Positions 1 to 7,500 of a DNA stretch of 13,724 bases are shown here, in pieces. The DNA is from JBDNFP01 sp041689775 (GTDB lineage: Bacteria > Bacteroidota > Bacteroidia > Cytophagales > Spirosomataceae): positions 1 through 13,724 of the forward strand of contig JBDNFP010000238.1 of assembly GCA_041689775.1 (NCBI GenBank), written 5' to 3'. Under the pieces are notes generated by a model, which saw nothing but the letters and a program-made list of their open reading frames with translations, ran no database searches and had not been told where the DNA came from. The position numbers were made by a program, and so were the translations under genes. Within the stretch, counting starts at the first letter, position 1; each line of letters starts with the position of its first letter.

Positions 1-101
1 GATTATTTATAGTAACGGATGCTAAAAAGGCAGTCAGTTATTAGCTTTTTTTTACTTTAAACGTTAAAATCCTAAATCAACCTTATAACCAACATTTACG
101 T

Positions 102-206
102 ATGAAAGAACACTTTACTTCCCCCTAGAAAAAAGAAAGCACCAGTCGTGTTGCGAGCACGCCTGATGCTAATTACCTCCCTTTGATAGTACCATCCATC
201 AGGCGT
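102..206 (+). promoter_or_regulatory. Structured 5' leader of the susC-like operon (10-bp inverted repeat)
   Basis: The leader holds a perfect 10-bp inverted repeat: ACGCCTGATG at 159-168 and its reverse complement CATCAGGCGT at 197-206, separated by 28 nt. A smaller hairpin (147-152 with 156-161, three-base loop, one G-U pair) shares bases 159-161 with the larger stem, so the two folds exclude each other. Upstream, 102-128 reads as an eight-codon ORF, MKEHFTSP, ending in TAG. No T-run follows the large stem, so it does not look like an intrinsic terminator. No good match to the Bacteroidota TTTG/TAnnTTTG promoter was found in 1-100. A role in RNA-level control of susC is an inference; the inverted repeat itself is directly visible. 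Confidence 0.45.
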
Positions 207-266
207 CTGTTTCCAGAGGCACAGGAGGAGTCTTTGCTTATCTGTTCACAAAAACAATCAAACCTA

Positions 267-3200
267 ATGAAAAAATCAGTACGTTTCAACTCACATCTCT
301 TTCACCTCATGAAAGTATCACTGATGCAATGCCTTATGGCAGTGATTTTTACGGGTGTATCTTTGGCGCACGATGCATCGGCCCAGGAGCTATTACAAAA
401 GCGGATAAGCCTAAAAATCGAAAATCAGGAGATACGTCAGGTGTTATCGGCCATCGAGAAGCAAACCAAAGTACGGTTTGCCTACCGTCCTACGCTCATT
501 CCGGCCGATAAAAAAGTAACCTTCAAAGTCTCCAACGAATTACTGGGTATTATTCTGGATAAGCTTATCAAGCCTTTGCGTCTCACCTACGAGGTAGTGG
601 GCCAGCAAATTATCCTGAGTTCCGAGCCAGAAACTGAGCCCTTACCCACCAGTTTGATTCGAAGAACCATAATGCTTCCGGTTGACCGGCTCCTGACAGG
701 AACTGTCAAGGATGAAAACAATACAGGTCTACCGGGGGTGAGCGTGGTGCTGAAGGGTACACAGCGCGGTACTACGACCAATACTGATGGCCAGTTTCAA
801 ATTGAAATTCCCGAGGTAGGCTTCCCCACCCTCGTACTCAGCTTTGTTGGGTACGTGAGTCAGGAAATGGTAGTGGGCAACCAGTCTACCTTGCAAATAG
901 CAATGACTCCCGAGAGCAAGGCCCTCAATGAGGTAGTAGTAGTAGGCTACGGTGTACAGAGGAAAGCGGATCTCACCGGTGCAATTGCTACTATTTCAGC
1001 AGATAAAATCAAAAATAGAGCGGCTGTATCCTACGGAGAAGCGCTGGTAGGACAGATGGCCGGCGTACAGGTTCAGCAGACAAACGGCGCACCTGGTGGT
1101 GAGGGACTCACCATTCGGGTGAGGGGTACAGGCTCCATCACAGCCGGAAGCGCCCCACTCTATGTAATTGATGGCTATCCAATGGAGAGTAGCGCTTTTT
1201 CATTGGTAAACCCCTCTGACATTGAGAGCATACAAGTATTGAAAGACGCCTCTTCTACCGCTATTTATGGTTCTAGAGGCTCCAATGGCGTTATTATTGT
1301 AACAACAAAAAAAGGAAAAGCAGGAGCTCCAACGGTTTCATTCAATACTTTTTACGGAGTTCAGCAGGTGGCTCGCAAAATAGACATGATGAATACGGCA
1401 GAATACTTGCAATATTTCAAGGACGGCCATAATCAGTCATGGCTTGACCGTACCCCACTACCGGGAAATGCCCCTCACTCCATCACGGATGGAAACGACA
1501 TCCGGAGCAAATACACCAATTCAAGCTTTTACATAATCCCAGAGAGTTTCAATGATCCTAACAATTTTCCAGACATTAACTGGCAAGATCAGATTTTGCG
1601 GAATGCCGCCACGCAACGCCACGAGGTTTCGGTATCGGGTGGTGCCGATAAAACCCGGTACGCTATATCAGGCGGCTATACTGATCAGCAAGGTATTCAG
1701 ATTAATAGTGATTACAAGCGGTACAACCTGCGGACCAACATAACATCAAGCGTGACCTCAAAACTGGAAGTCGGCGTATCGGTAAGCGGCTATTTTTCCG
1801 AGAATAACCAATTAGAAAACGGAAAGAACAGCACGCTTTCGTCCGCCCTATACCTTCCACCTATCTACCCGCTCCGCAACGCTGACGGCACCTACGGTTC
1901 ACAAGTTCGGAACTCCGAAATATGGGCGGGCGACGTGGCTAACCCCGTGAGTATTGCCGAAAACATTACTAACTACATGACCCGTAACGGCATCATCGCT
2001 TCCACCTATGCCCAGTACCAGATTATGAATGGCCTGATGTATAAAATAAGTGTGAACGGCACGCTCGAAAACCGTCGTCTGAAATACTACCGTCCCTCAT
2101 TTGTCGATATAGACGGCTCACGAGCTCCCAGAACCGCCGATGCCAGCAACGAAACCTGGCTCGAAAAGGATTGGCTCGTTGAGCAGACACTGAACTATAA
2201 CAAAACCCTATTCCAGAAAAACAACATCAATGTTTTGGTAGGATATACCACCCAGAAATCATCGGGTGAATATGCTCAGGTACGGGCGCAGAACTTTCCC
2301 AACGACGTAGTGCGGACCCTTAGCGCCGGACAAATCGTAGGAGGAACCAATACCGAGTTTCAGAACTCTCTGATTTCATACCTGGGTCGGGTTAACTACG
2401 CCTATGATGATAAGTACCTATTTTCGGCCAGTATCCGTACGGACGGGTCTTCGCGCTTCGGTGCCAACAACAAATGGGGTACCTTTCCTTCGGTATCAGC
2501 CGGATGGAGAATCAGCGCGGAACCCTTTATGCAGGATATCCGGGCCGTCAGTGATCTTAAAATACGCGCCAGCTGGGGTTTGGTTGGGAACAACCGCATC
2601 GGCAACTATGACGCCATTGCCCGTACCAGCACCAGCTACTATACCCTTAACAACAACCTGATCAACTCGGTCAATCCGATCAACTACCCCAACCCAGATC
2701 TGGGCTGGGAAAAAACCCGGCAATGGAATCTAGGGCTTGATATGGGTTTATTTAACGAGCGTATTCATCTGGAAGCCGATGTCTACAATAGCCGCTCGGT
2801 GGATCTGCTATTGAACGTACCCGTACCTACCCTGACCGGATATGGATCCCAGTTACAGAACATCGGTCAGGTAGAAAACAAGGGAATGGAGTTTTTGGTA
2901 CGAACCCGCAATACCGTGAACCGGTTCAAGTGGTCGACGGACTTCAATATTTCTTTTAACCAGAACAAAGTATTAGCCCTTGGACCGGACGAGCGCCCCA
3001 TTTATGCCGGAGCACCCAATGCCAACAATACCTTCATTACTACCATTGGCCGGCCCATTGCCACCTTTTACGGCTATTTGTACGACGGCGTGTTCAAAAA
3101 CAAAGCAGAACTGGATGCCACTCCTCACCTCGCCAACGACCACCCCGGCGACCCTCGCTACGTTGATCTAAATAAAGATGGGGTGATTAACGCCAGCGAT

Positions 3201-3728
3201 AAAACCTTCATTGGTAACAACCAGCCCAAGTACATTTACGGGTTCAGCAATGATTTCTCGTATAATAACTTTGACTTGAACATACAGTTAACCGGTTCGC
3301 AAGGTGCCCAGCTATTTAGTTTTTTCAACCGCATGATCGGGATTTACCACGGTGATCGCAACGGCCTCGACAAGCTTAATGATCGCTGGCGGTCAGAAGA
3401 AGATCCCGGATCTGGTGTGATTCTGCGCGCCAATCGCGACCCCAAAGGGCTGCAAAAGGAGCCATCCAACTACTGGGTAGAAAACGGTTCATTCCTCCGC
3501 ATTCGTAACGTTTCGTTAGGGTATAATTTTCCCGCGGCCGTTATTCAAAAGGCTAAAATCAAAGGATTAAGAGCCTACGTGACGGGCCAGAACCTGTTTA
3601 CCTTCACAAAGTATCCCGGCTTCGACCCCGAAACCAGCAGTCAGGGCGACGGACTATCGCGCGGGGGTGACTACCTGGGCTACCCCTCCGCCCGCACCAT
3701 CATTGCGGGCCTCAACGTGACATTCTAA
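267..3728 (+). CDS. SusC/RagA-family TonB-dependent outer-membrane transporter with N-terminal STN domain
   Basis: An outer-membrane beta-barrel that imports glycan fragments with its SusD partner, driven by TonB. The ATG at 267 gives 1153 residues and a long signal peptide ending near DASAQ (residue 40). Domains in order: STN (about 45-118), carboxypeptidase-D regulatory-like domain (about 143-213, starting LTGTVKDENNTGLPGVSV), TonB-box-like LNEVVVVGYG (220-229), plug (about 233-350, with YVIDGYP, DIESIQVLKDASSTAIYGSR and GVIIVTTKKGK), then the barrel to a C-terminal NVTF. The frame is open back to a TTG at 183, but that lies inside the leader inverted repeat and would put 28 residues ahead of a good signal peptide, so 267 is preferred. 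First gene of a four-gene operon; susD follows after 25 nt. STN domains usually pass signals to a FecR-type anti-sigma factor; none is encoded here. The substrate cannot be predicted. Confidence 0.95.
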   Translation: MKKSVRFNSHLFHLMKVSLMQCLMAVIFTGVSLAHDASAQELLQKRISLKIENQEIRQVLSAIEKQTKVRFAYRPTLIPADKKVTFKVSNELLGIILDKLIKPLRLTYEVVGQQIILSSEPETEPLPTSLIRRTIMLPVDRLLTGTVKDENNTGLPGVSVVLKGTQRGTTTNTDGQFQIEIPEVGFPTLVLSFVGYVSQEMVVGNQSTLQIAMTPESKALNEVVVVGYGVQRKADLTGAIATISADKIKNRAAVSYGEALVGQMAGVQVQQTNGAPGGEGLTIRVRGTGSITAGSAPLYVIDGYPMESSAFSLVNPSDIESIQVLKDASSTAIYGSRGSNGVIIVTTKKGKAGAPTVSFNTFYGVQQVARKIDMMNTAEYLQYFKDGHNQSWLDRTPLPGNAPHSITDGNDIRSKYTNSSFYIIPESFNDPNNFPDINWQDQILRNAATQRHEVSVSGGADKTRYAISGGYTDQQGIQINSDYKRYNLRTNITSSVTSKLEVGVSVSGYFSENNQLENGKNSTLSSALYLPPIYPLRNADGTYGSQVRNSEIWAGDVANPVSIAENITNYMTRNGIIASTYAQYQIMNGLMYKISVNGTLENRRLKYYRPSFVDIDGSRAPRTADASNETWLEKDWLVEQTLNYNKTLFQKNNINVLVGYTTQKSSGEYAQVRAQNFPNDVVRTLSAGQIVGGTNTEFQNSLISYLGRVNYAYDDKYLFSASIRTDGSSRFGANNKWGTFPSVSAGWRISAEPFMQDIRAVSDLKIRASWGLVGNNRIGNYDAIARTSTSYYTLNNNLINSVNPINYPNPDLGWEKTRQWNLGLDMGLFNERIHLEADVYNSRSVDLLLNVPVPTLTGYGSQLQNIGQVENKGMEFLVRTRNTVNRFKWSTDFNISFNQNKVLALGPDERPIYAGAPNANNTFITTIGRPIATFYGYLYDGVFKNKAELDATPHLANDHPGDPRYVDLNKDGVINASDKTFIGNNQPKYIYGFSNDFSYNNFDLNIQLTGSQGAQLFSFFNRMIGIYHGDRNGLDKLNDRWRSEEDPGSGVILRANRDPKGLQKEPSNYWVENGSFLRIRNVSLGYNFPAAVIQKAKIKGLRAYVTGQNLFTFTKYPGFDPETSSQGDGLSRGGDYLGYPSARTIIAGLNVTF

Positions 3729-3753
3729 CTACCTCATTTTAATAAATTTAGAA

Positions 3754-5262
3754 ATGAAAAAATCAATCTTACTAATTTTACTTGTCACCGTTTCCTTCTC
3801 CTGCAAGGAGGATTTTATCAATCTGCAGCCAATCTCAGAAATGAATGCGGGCAATTTCTACAAGACAGAGATAGACATGAATCAGGCGGTAATGTCCCCC
3901 TATTCGTCTTTGCGAAATCTGTACAATCAGCTATACATATATGCTGGCGAAGTCCGCTCGGACAACACCACATTTTCGTGGGTACCGGGTAACTCCAAGG
4001 ACATGACCTCCATTGATAATTTTGGCGATGTACTGCTTTCGGACAATTCTTTTGTAACGAACCTCTGGAATAGTGCCTACAACACCATTCTGCGTACCAA
4101 CATCGTCCTGGACAAAATAGAAGCAGTACCCTTTACTGATCCTAAGCTCAAAGAACAATACAAAGCGGAAGCCCGCTTCCTCCGGGCACTCACCTATTTC
4201 TGGCTTGTTCGCATCTACGGCGATATTCCCAAAGTAGATCGCGAGCTTTCAGTAAAAGAAGCCTATACCTTGGGCCGAAGCTCTACTCAGGAAATTTATG
4301 ATTTTATTGTGGAAGACCTGAAATTTGCGGAAGCTAACCTACGTGCCAGCTACACCGCAGTAGATAAGGGCCGCGTGACCATCGGAGGAGCCAAAGGGCT
4401 TCTGGCCAAAGTATACATGACTATGGCCGGATATCCACTGAAAAAAGGAGCCCCTTACTACGCCTTGGCCGAAACCAAAGCCTTGGAAGTGATCAACACT
4501 CCGCAGTATTCGCTGGTATCCGATTACAAAGCACTCTTCGATCCTAATCAAAAAAATGGCCCGGAATCCCTTTTTGAGATTCAGTATAAAAAGGGAGGTA
4601 CTGATACGGGCAGTCCATGGAACAACAATTTCGCCCCCCGCTTTTCCAATAAGGAAGTTGTACCGGTAGGAGATAAAGGCGGATTCAACGCCCCAACACC
4701 CTCCATGTCTAATGCTTATGAGGCCGGCGATCCCCGTAAGGCTATCTCTATGAGTGATGGCTATGTGTCAATACCTGGCGGGGTTACGGTTAATGAAAAA
4801 TACGTGAAGAAATACTACGATGTATCGTTCGCCGCGGCGGATAATAACAATAACTGGATCGAACTACGTCTGGCAGATATTTACTTGCTGTATGCGGAAA
4901 CGTTGGTACGTCAGAAAAAACAGCCGGATGTGGCACTTACCTATCTGAACAAAATTCGTAAGCGCGCCCGGAGTAGCACCGGCGGATCAGCCTCCATCCT
5001 ACCTGATTATTCTGCCTTCGGCTCAGATGAAGCTTTTTTGCTGGCAATCGAGGAAGAACGCCGGGTAGAACTGGCCTTTGAAAATCACCGCTGGTTTGAT
5101 CTGGTACGCACCGAACGTGCCAAACCCGTCATGATCCAGGAGCAACAGGTTCAGAATGGTTTCAATCCTTCGGCCTGGAACGATACCATGCTACTTTTCC
5201 CGATCCCCTTACAGGTGATCCAGTCCAATCCTGACAAAATCAAACAAAACCCCGGTTACTGA
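3754..5262 (+). CDS. SusD/RagB-family surface glycan-binding lipoprotein
   Basis: The extracellular lid and glycan-binding partner of the SusC transporter just upstream. The 502-residue protein has a lipoprotein signal peptide with lipobox SFSC, lipidated Cys17. The residues after it (K-E-D at 18-20) fit the K-(D/E)2 form of the lipoprotein export signal described in Bacteroidota, so surface exposure is expected. The SusD-like N-terminal part (NLQPISEMNAGNFYKTEIDM) is followed by TPR-type helices. The C-terminal RagB part shows family signatures: LRLADIYLLYAE near 371, ERRVELAFENHRWFDLVR near 435, FPIP near 482 and a terminal NPGY. The start is preceded by AT-rich sequence rather than a Shine-Dalgarno site, normal in this phylum. 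The stop codon TGA shares its last base with the ATG of the next gene, suggesting translational coupling. Confidence 0.95.
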   Translation: MKKSILLILLVTVSFSCKEDFINLQPISEMNAGNFYKTEIDMNQAVMSPYSSLRNLYNQLYIYAGEVRSDNTTFSWVPGNSKDMTSIDNFGDVLLSDNSFVTNLWNSAYNTILRTNIVLDKIEAVPFTDPKLKEQYKAEARFLRALTYFWLVRIYGDIPKVDRELSVKEAYTLGRSSTQEIYDFIVEDLKFAEANLRASYTAVDKGRVTIGGAKGLLAKVYMTMAGYPLKKGAPYYALAETKALEVINTPQYSLVSDYKALFDPNQKNGPESLFEIQYKKGGTDTGSPWNNNFAPRFSNKEVVPVGDKGGFNAPTPSMSNAYEAGDPRKAISMSDGYVSIPGGVTVNEKYVKKYYDVSFAAADNNNNWIELRLADIYLLYAETLVRQKKQPDVALTYLNKIRKRARSSTGGSASILPDYSAFGSDEAFLLAIEEERRVELAFENHRWFDLVRTERAKPVMIQEQQVQNGFNPSAWNDTMLLFPIPLQVIQSNPDKIKQNPGY

Positions 5263-5984
5263 TGCGTATAAAATCAAAAATTAGTCCCTTTATCGCAGTA
5301 TGTCTACTTACTTTAATGGGTGTTTCGTCCGATGCGTTTTCCCAAAAAACCAACAGGCTTACCCCAAAAGAAAAGAGGGAGGGTTGGCAACTACTCTTTG
5401 ACGGTACAAGTACAAAGGAATGGAGTACCCCAAAAGGCGCCGCCGTGCCTCAGGGCTGGGCCGTGAAAGACGGTATTCTTACCGCACTGAAAGGGGGCAA
5501 AGGGGGTGATATCGTCAGCCTGAGCCAATTTGGTAATTTTGATCTGATGCTGGATTACAACATTGAGGCCGAAGGTAACAGTGGGGTCAAGTACTTTTAT
5601 ACCACCTACCAGAAAGGCGGTAACCTAGGCATCGAATACCAGCTGCTTGACGACAAACTCGCCGAGGACAATAAGAAGGAGAATCACCTGACCGGCTCCT
5701 TTTACGATGTAATGCCCCCGAATGAATCGGTAAAAAAGATGAATGCACCCGGCAAGTGGAACACCGTCCGGATTATAGCCAAGGGCAAAAAGGTAGAACA
5801 TTGGCTGAATGGTGTCAAAATCCTGGAATTTACCAGGGGGACTCCTGACTACACCAAAGCCGTAAGTTTTAGCAAATTCAACGAGGCTGTACCGGCTTTT
5901 GGTACCGTAGAAAAGGGTCATATTCTTTTACAGGAACACGGGGCCGAAGTTTCGTTCAGAAATATTAAAATCAAATCCTTATAA
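5262..5984 (+). CDS. DUF1080 protein (3-keto-disaccharide hydrolase family), exported
   Basis: Family PF06439 has a concanavalin/LamG-like beta-sandwich and is annotated as 3-keto-disaccharide hydrolase; characterised relatives act on glycosides oxidised at C3. The 240-residue protein starts with a signal peptide likely cut near AFSQ (residue 28). Family hallmarks are LLFDGTSTKEW (45-55), GWAVKDGILTA (65-75), GNSGVKYFY (105-113), the IEYQLLDD stretch (124-131), GSFYDV (145-150), GKWNTVRIIAKGKKVEHWLNG (164-184) and the closing GHILLQEHGAEVSFRNIKI. Length is normal for the family. Its ATG overlaps the susD stop as TGATG, and the oxidoreductase follows after 9 nt, so the three are probably co-translated. 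Catalytic residues are not assigned here. There is no lipobox, so a soluble periplasmic protein is expected. Family assignment is secure; the true substrate and whether it is an active hydrolase or lyase are not. Confidence 0.88.
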   Translation: MRIKSKISPFIAVCLLTLMGVSSDAFSQKTNRLTPKEKREGWQLLFDGTSTKEWSTPKGAAVPQGWAVKDGILTALKGGKGGDIVSLSQFGNFDLMLDYNIEAEGNSGVKYFYTTYQKGGNLGIEYQLLDDKLAEDNKKENHLTGSFYDVMPPNESVKKMNAPGKWNTVRIIAKGKKVEHWLNGVKILEFTRGTPDYTKAVSFSKFNEAVPAFGTVEKGHILLQEHGAEVSFRNIKIKSL

Positions 5985-5993
5985 AAATACGGT

Positions 5994-7340
5994 ATGCAAA
6001 AAAGACGTGATTTTATCAAAAATATAGCGGCAGGCTCCGTGGGAATGGCCATCGGTAGTTCCGCCTATGGGTTTAGCCCTAAAAGCTACAACCGGATCAT
6101 AGGCGCCAATGAATTACTCCGGGTAGCGACCATCGGGGTAAATAGCCGGGGAAATGGCATGGGGGCGACCTTTGCCAAAACCAAAAATACGGAGGTGGGT
6201 ACCGTCTGCGATGTAGATTCGCGAGCTATTCCCAAAGCCATCCAAACCATTCAGAAGGCAGGACAAAAACTAACCCCTACCTCGGAGAAAGATTGCCGCA
6301 AGGTACTGGAAGACAAGTCCATTGACGCGATCTACATCGCTACGCCCGACCACTGGCACGCACCGCTCACCATTATGGGCTGTCAGGCAGGCAAGCACGT
6401 GTACGTAGAAAAACCCCTGAGCCACAATCCCCGCGAGGGCGAACTGGCCATAGAAGCCGCTCGCAAGTACAACAAGGTAGTGCAGATGGGTGCCCAGCGC
6501 CGGTCGGCGCCAGTACTTAAGCAAGGCATAGAGGAACTCCACAAGGGCATTATCGGCCGGGTATATCTGGCGAAGACCTGGTACACCAACAACCGCAAGG
6601 CCACGGTACTGAAGCCCGGCACCGTACCTACGTGGCTTGACTATGAATTATGGCAAGGGCCAGCAGTACGGACGCCCTACCAGGATAACCTGATTCACTA
6701 CAACTGGCACTGGTTCTGGAACTGGGGTACGGGCGAAGCCCTGAATAACGGTACCCACGAAGTGGACGTAGCCCGTTGGGGCCTGAATGTGGATTACCCC
6801 ACGCGGGTCAGTTCCATGGGGGGCCGGTACGAGTTCAAAGACGACTGGCAAACCCCCGACACCCAGATTGTGATCATGGATTACCCCGGCCGGATTTCCC
6901 TTATGTGGGAGTCACGCAGCTCCAACGGCCGTAAAATAGAAGGTCAGGATCGGGGCATTATCTTCTACGGAGAAAACGGCAGCCTGGACACCGGCGGCGA
7001 TAGCTACCAGGTGTACGATATGGAGGGCAAGCTGGTGAAGGAAGTAAAATCGGTGATGGCGGAGGAGGAAATGCAGGGCCGCAACCTGGCCAGCCCCAGT
7101 TTGGGCATGGATAGCCTGCACGTAGCCGATTTTTATGATGCCATCAAAAACAACCGCCGACCCAACTGCGACGTGGAAACTGGTTATAAGAGCGTGGTAG
7201 CTATGCAGCTCGGCAACATTGCCTGGCGCGTAGGTCGCGATCTCAATATTGACCCAAAAACCGGTCATATCATCGGCGATAAAGAAGCTCAGAAGCTATG
7301 GAGCCGGGAATATGCCAAAGGCTGGGAGCCGAAAGTATAA
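5994..7340 (+). CDS. Tat-exported Gfo/Idh/MocA-family oxidoreductase
   Basis: An NAD(P)-dependent sugar oxidoreductase of 448 residues. The N-terminus (R4-R5-D-F-I-K) is a clear twin-arginine motif followed by a weakly hydrophobic segment, so the protein is probably exported folded with its nucleotide bound, as in glucose-fructose oxidoreductase and GH109 enzymes of the same superfamily. The Rossmann domain begins near 42 (RVATIGVNSRGNG), has DAIYIATPDHWH at 111-122 and the family EKP motif at 139-141 (YVEKPLSHNP). The C-terminal substrate domain contains NWHWFWNWGTGE and NNGTHEVDVARW (251-262), where His255 is a plausible catalytic residue. It lies directly after the DUF1080 gene and before a strong terminator, so it closes the operon. 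The pairing suggests oxidation of a glycoside at C3 for cleavage by DUF1080. A GH109-like glycosidase using transient oxidation is a reasonable alternative. Superfamily certain, reaction inferred. Confidence 0.9.
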   Translation: MQKRRDFIKNIAAGSVGMAIGSSAYGFSPKSYNRIIGANELLRVATIGVNSRGNGMGATFAKTKNTEVGTVCDVDSRAIPKAIQTIQKAGQKLTPTSEKDCRKVLEDKSIDAIYIATPDHWHAPLTIMGCQAGKHVYVEKPLSHNPREGELAIEAARKYNKVVQMGAQRRSAPVLKQGIEELHKGIIGRVYLAKTWYTNNRKATVLKPGTVPTWLDYELWQGPAVRTPYQDNLIHYNWHWFWNWGTGEALNNGTHEVDVARWGLNVDYPTRVSSMGGRYEFKDDWQTPDTQIVIMDYPGRISLMWESRSSNGRKIEGQDRGIIFYGENGSLDTGGDSYQVYDMEGKLVKEVKSVMAEEEMQGRNLASPSLGMDSLHVADFYDAIKNNRRPNCDVETGYKSVVAMQLGNIAWRVGRDLNIDPKTGHIIGDKEAQKLWSREYAKGWEPKV

Positions 7341-7383
7341 GGCCTTAGCCGAAGTGAAATAGCTTGTTCTTATTTAACAGCGC

Positions 7384-7417
7384 ATCCGTTGTCTGACCAT
7401 CAGGCAACGGATATTTT
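7384..7417 (+). terminator. Rho-independent terminator of the susC-to-oxidoreductase operon
   Basis: Arms 7384-7396 and 7400-7412 pair over 13 positions (ATCCGTTG with CAACGGAT, then one T-G wobble, then CTGA with TCAG) around a three-base CCA loop, followed by ATTTT. It lies 43 nt after the oxidoreductase stop. The stem is strong but the T-run is short, which is common in Bacteroidota. It separates the four-gene operon from the first sulfatase. Confidence 0.8.
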
Positions 7418-7500
7418 GGTTAATTTCTAATTGGAATTTTCAGCTATTGAGTAGAGAAACACCAAGTTGATCTTCCTTTTTAAAACTCTATCAGCTTTCT

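Noticed and set aside
53..60. TACTTTAA as a -7 promoter element for the susC-like operon
   Set aside because: It departs from TAnnTTTG at the last base, and no TTTG/TTG lies at the right distance upstream.
183..266. Extension of the susC-like gene to a TTG at 183
   Set aside because: It would add 28 residues before a standard signal peptide and place the start inside the leader inverted repeat. The ATG at 267 gives the expected N-terminus.
5625..5921. 98-codon minus-strand ORF inside the DUF1080 gene
   Set aside because: Antisense to a confidently assigned gene, with no recognisable product.
6912..7268. 118-codon minus-strand ORF inside the oxidoreductase gene
   Set aside because: It lies wholly within a well-supported gene and shows no recognisable family motif. 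It is an antisense shadow of GC-biased coding sequence.
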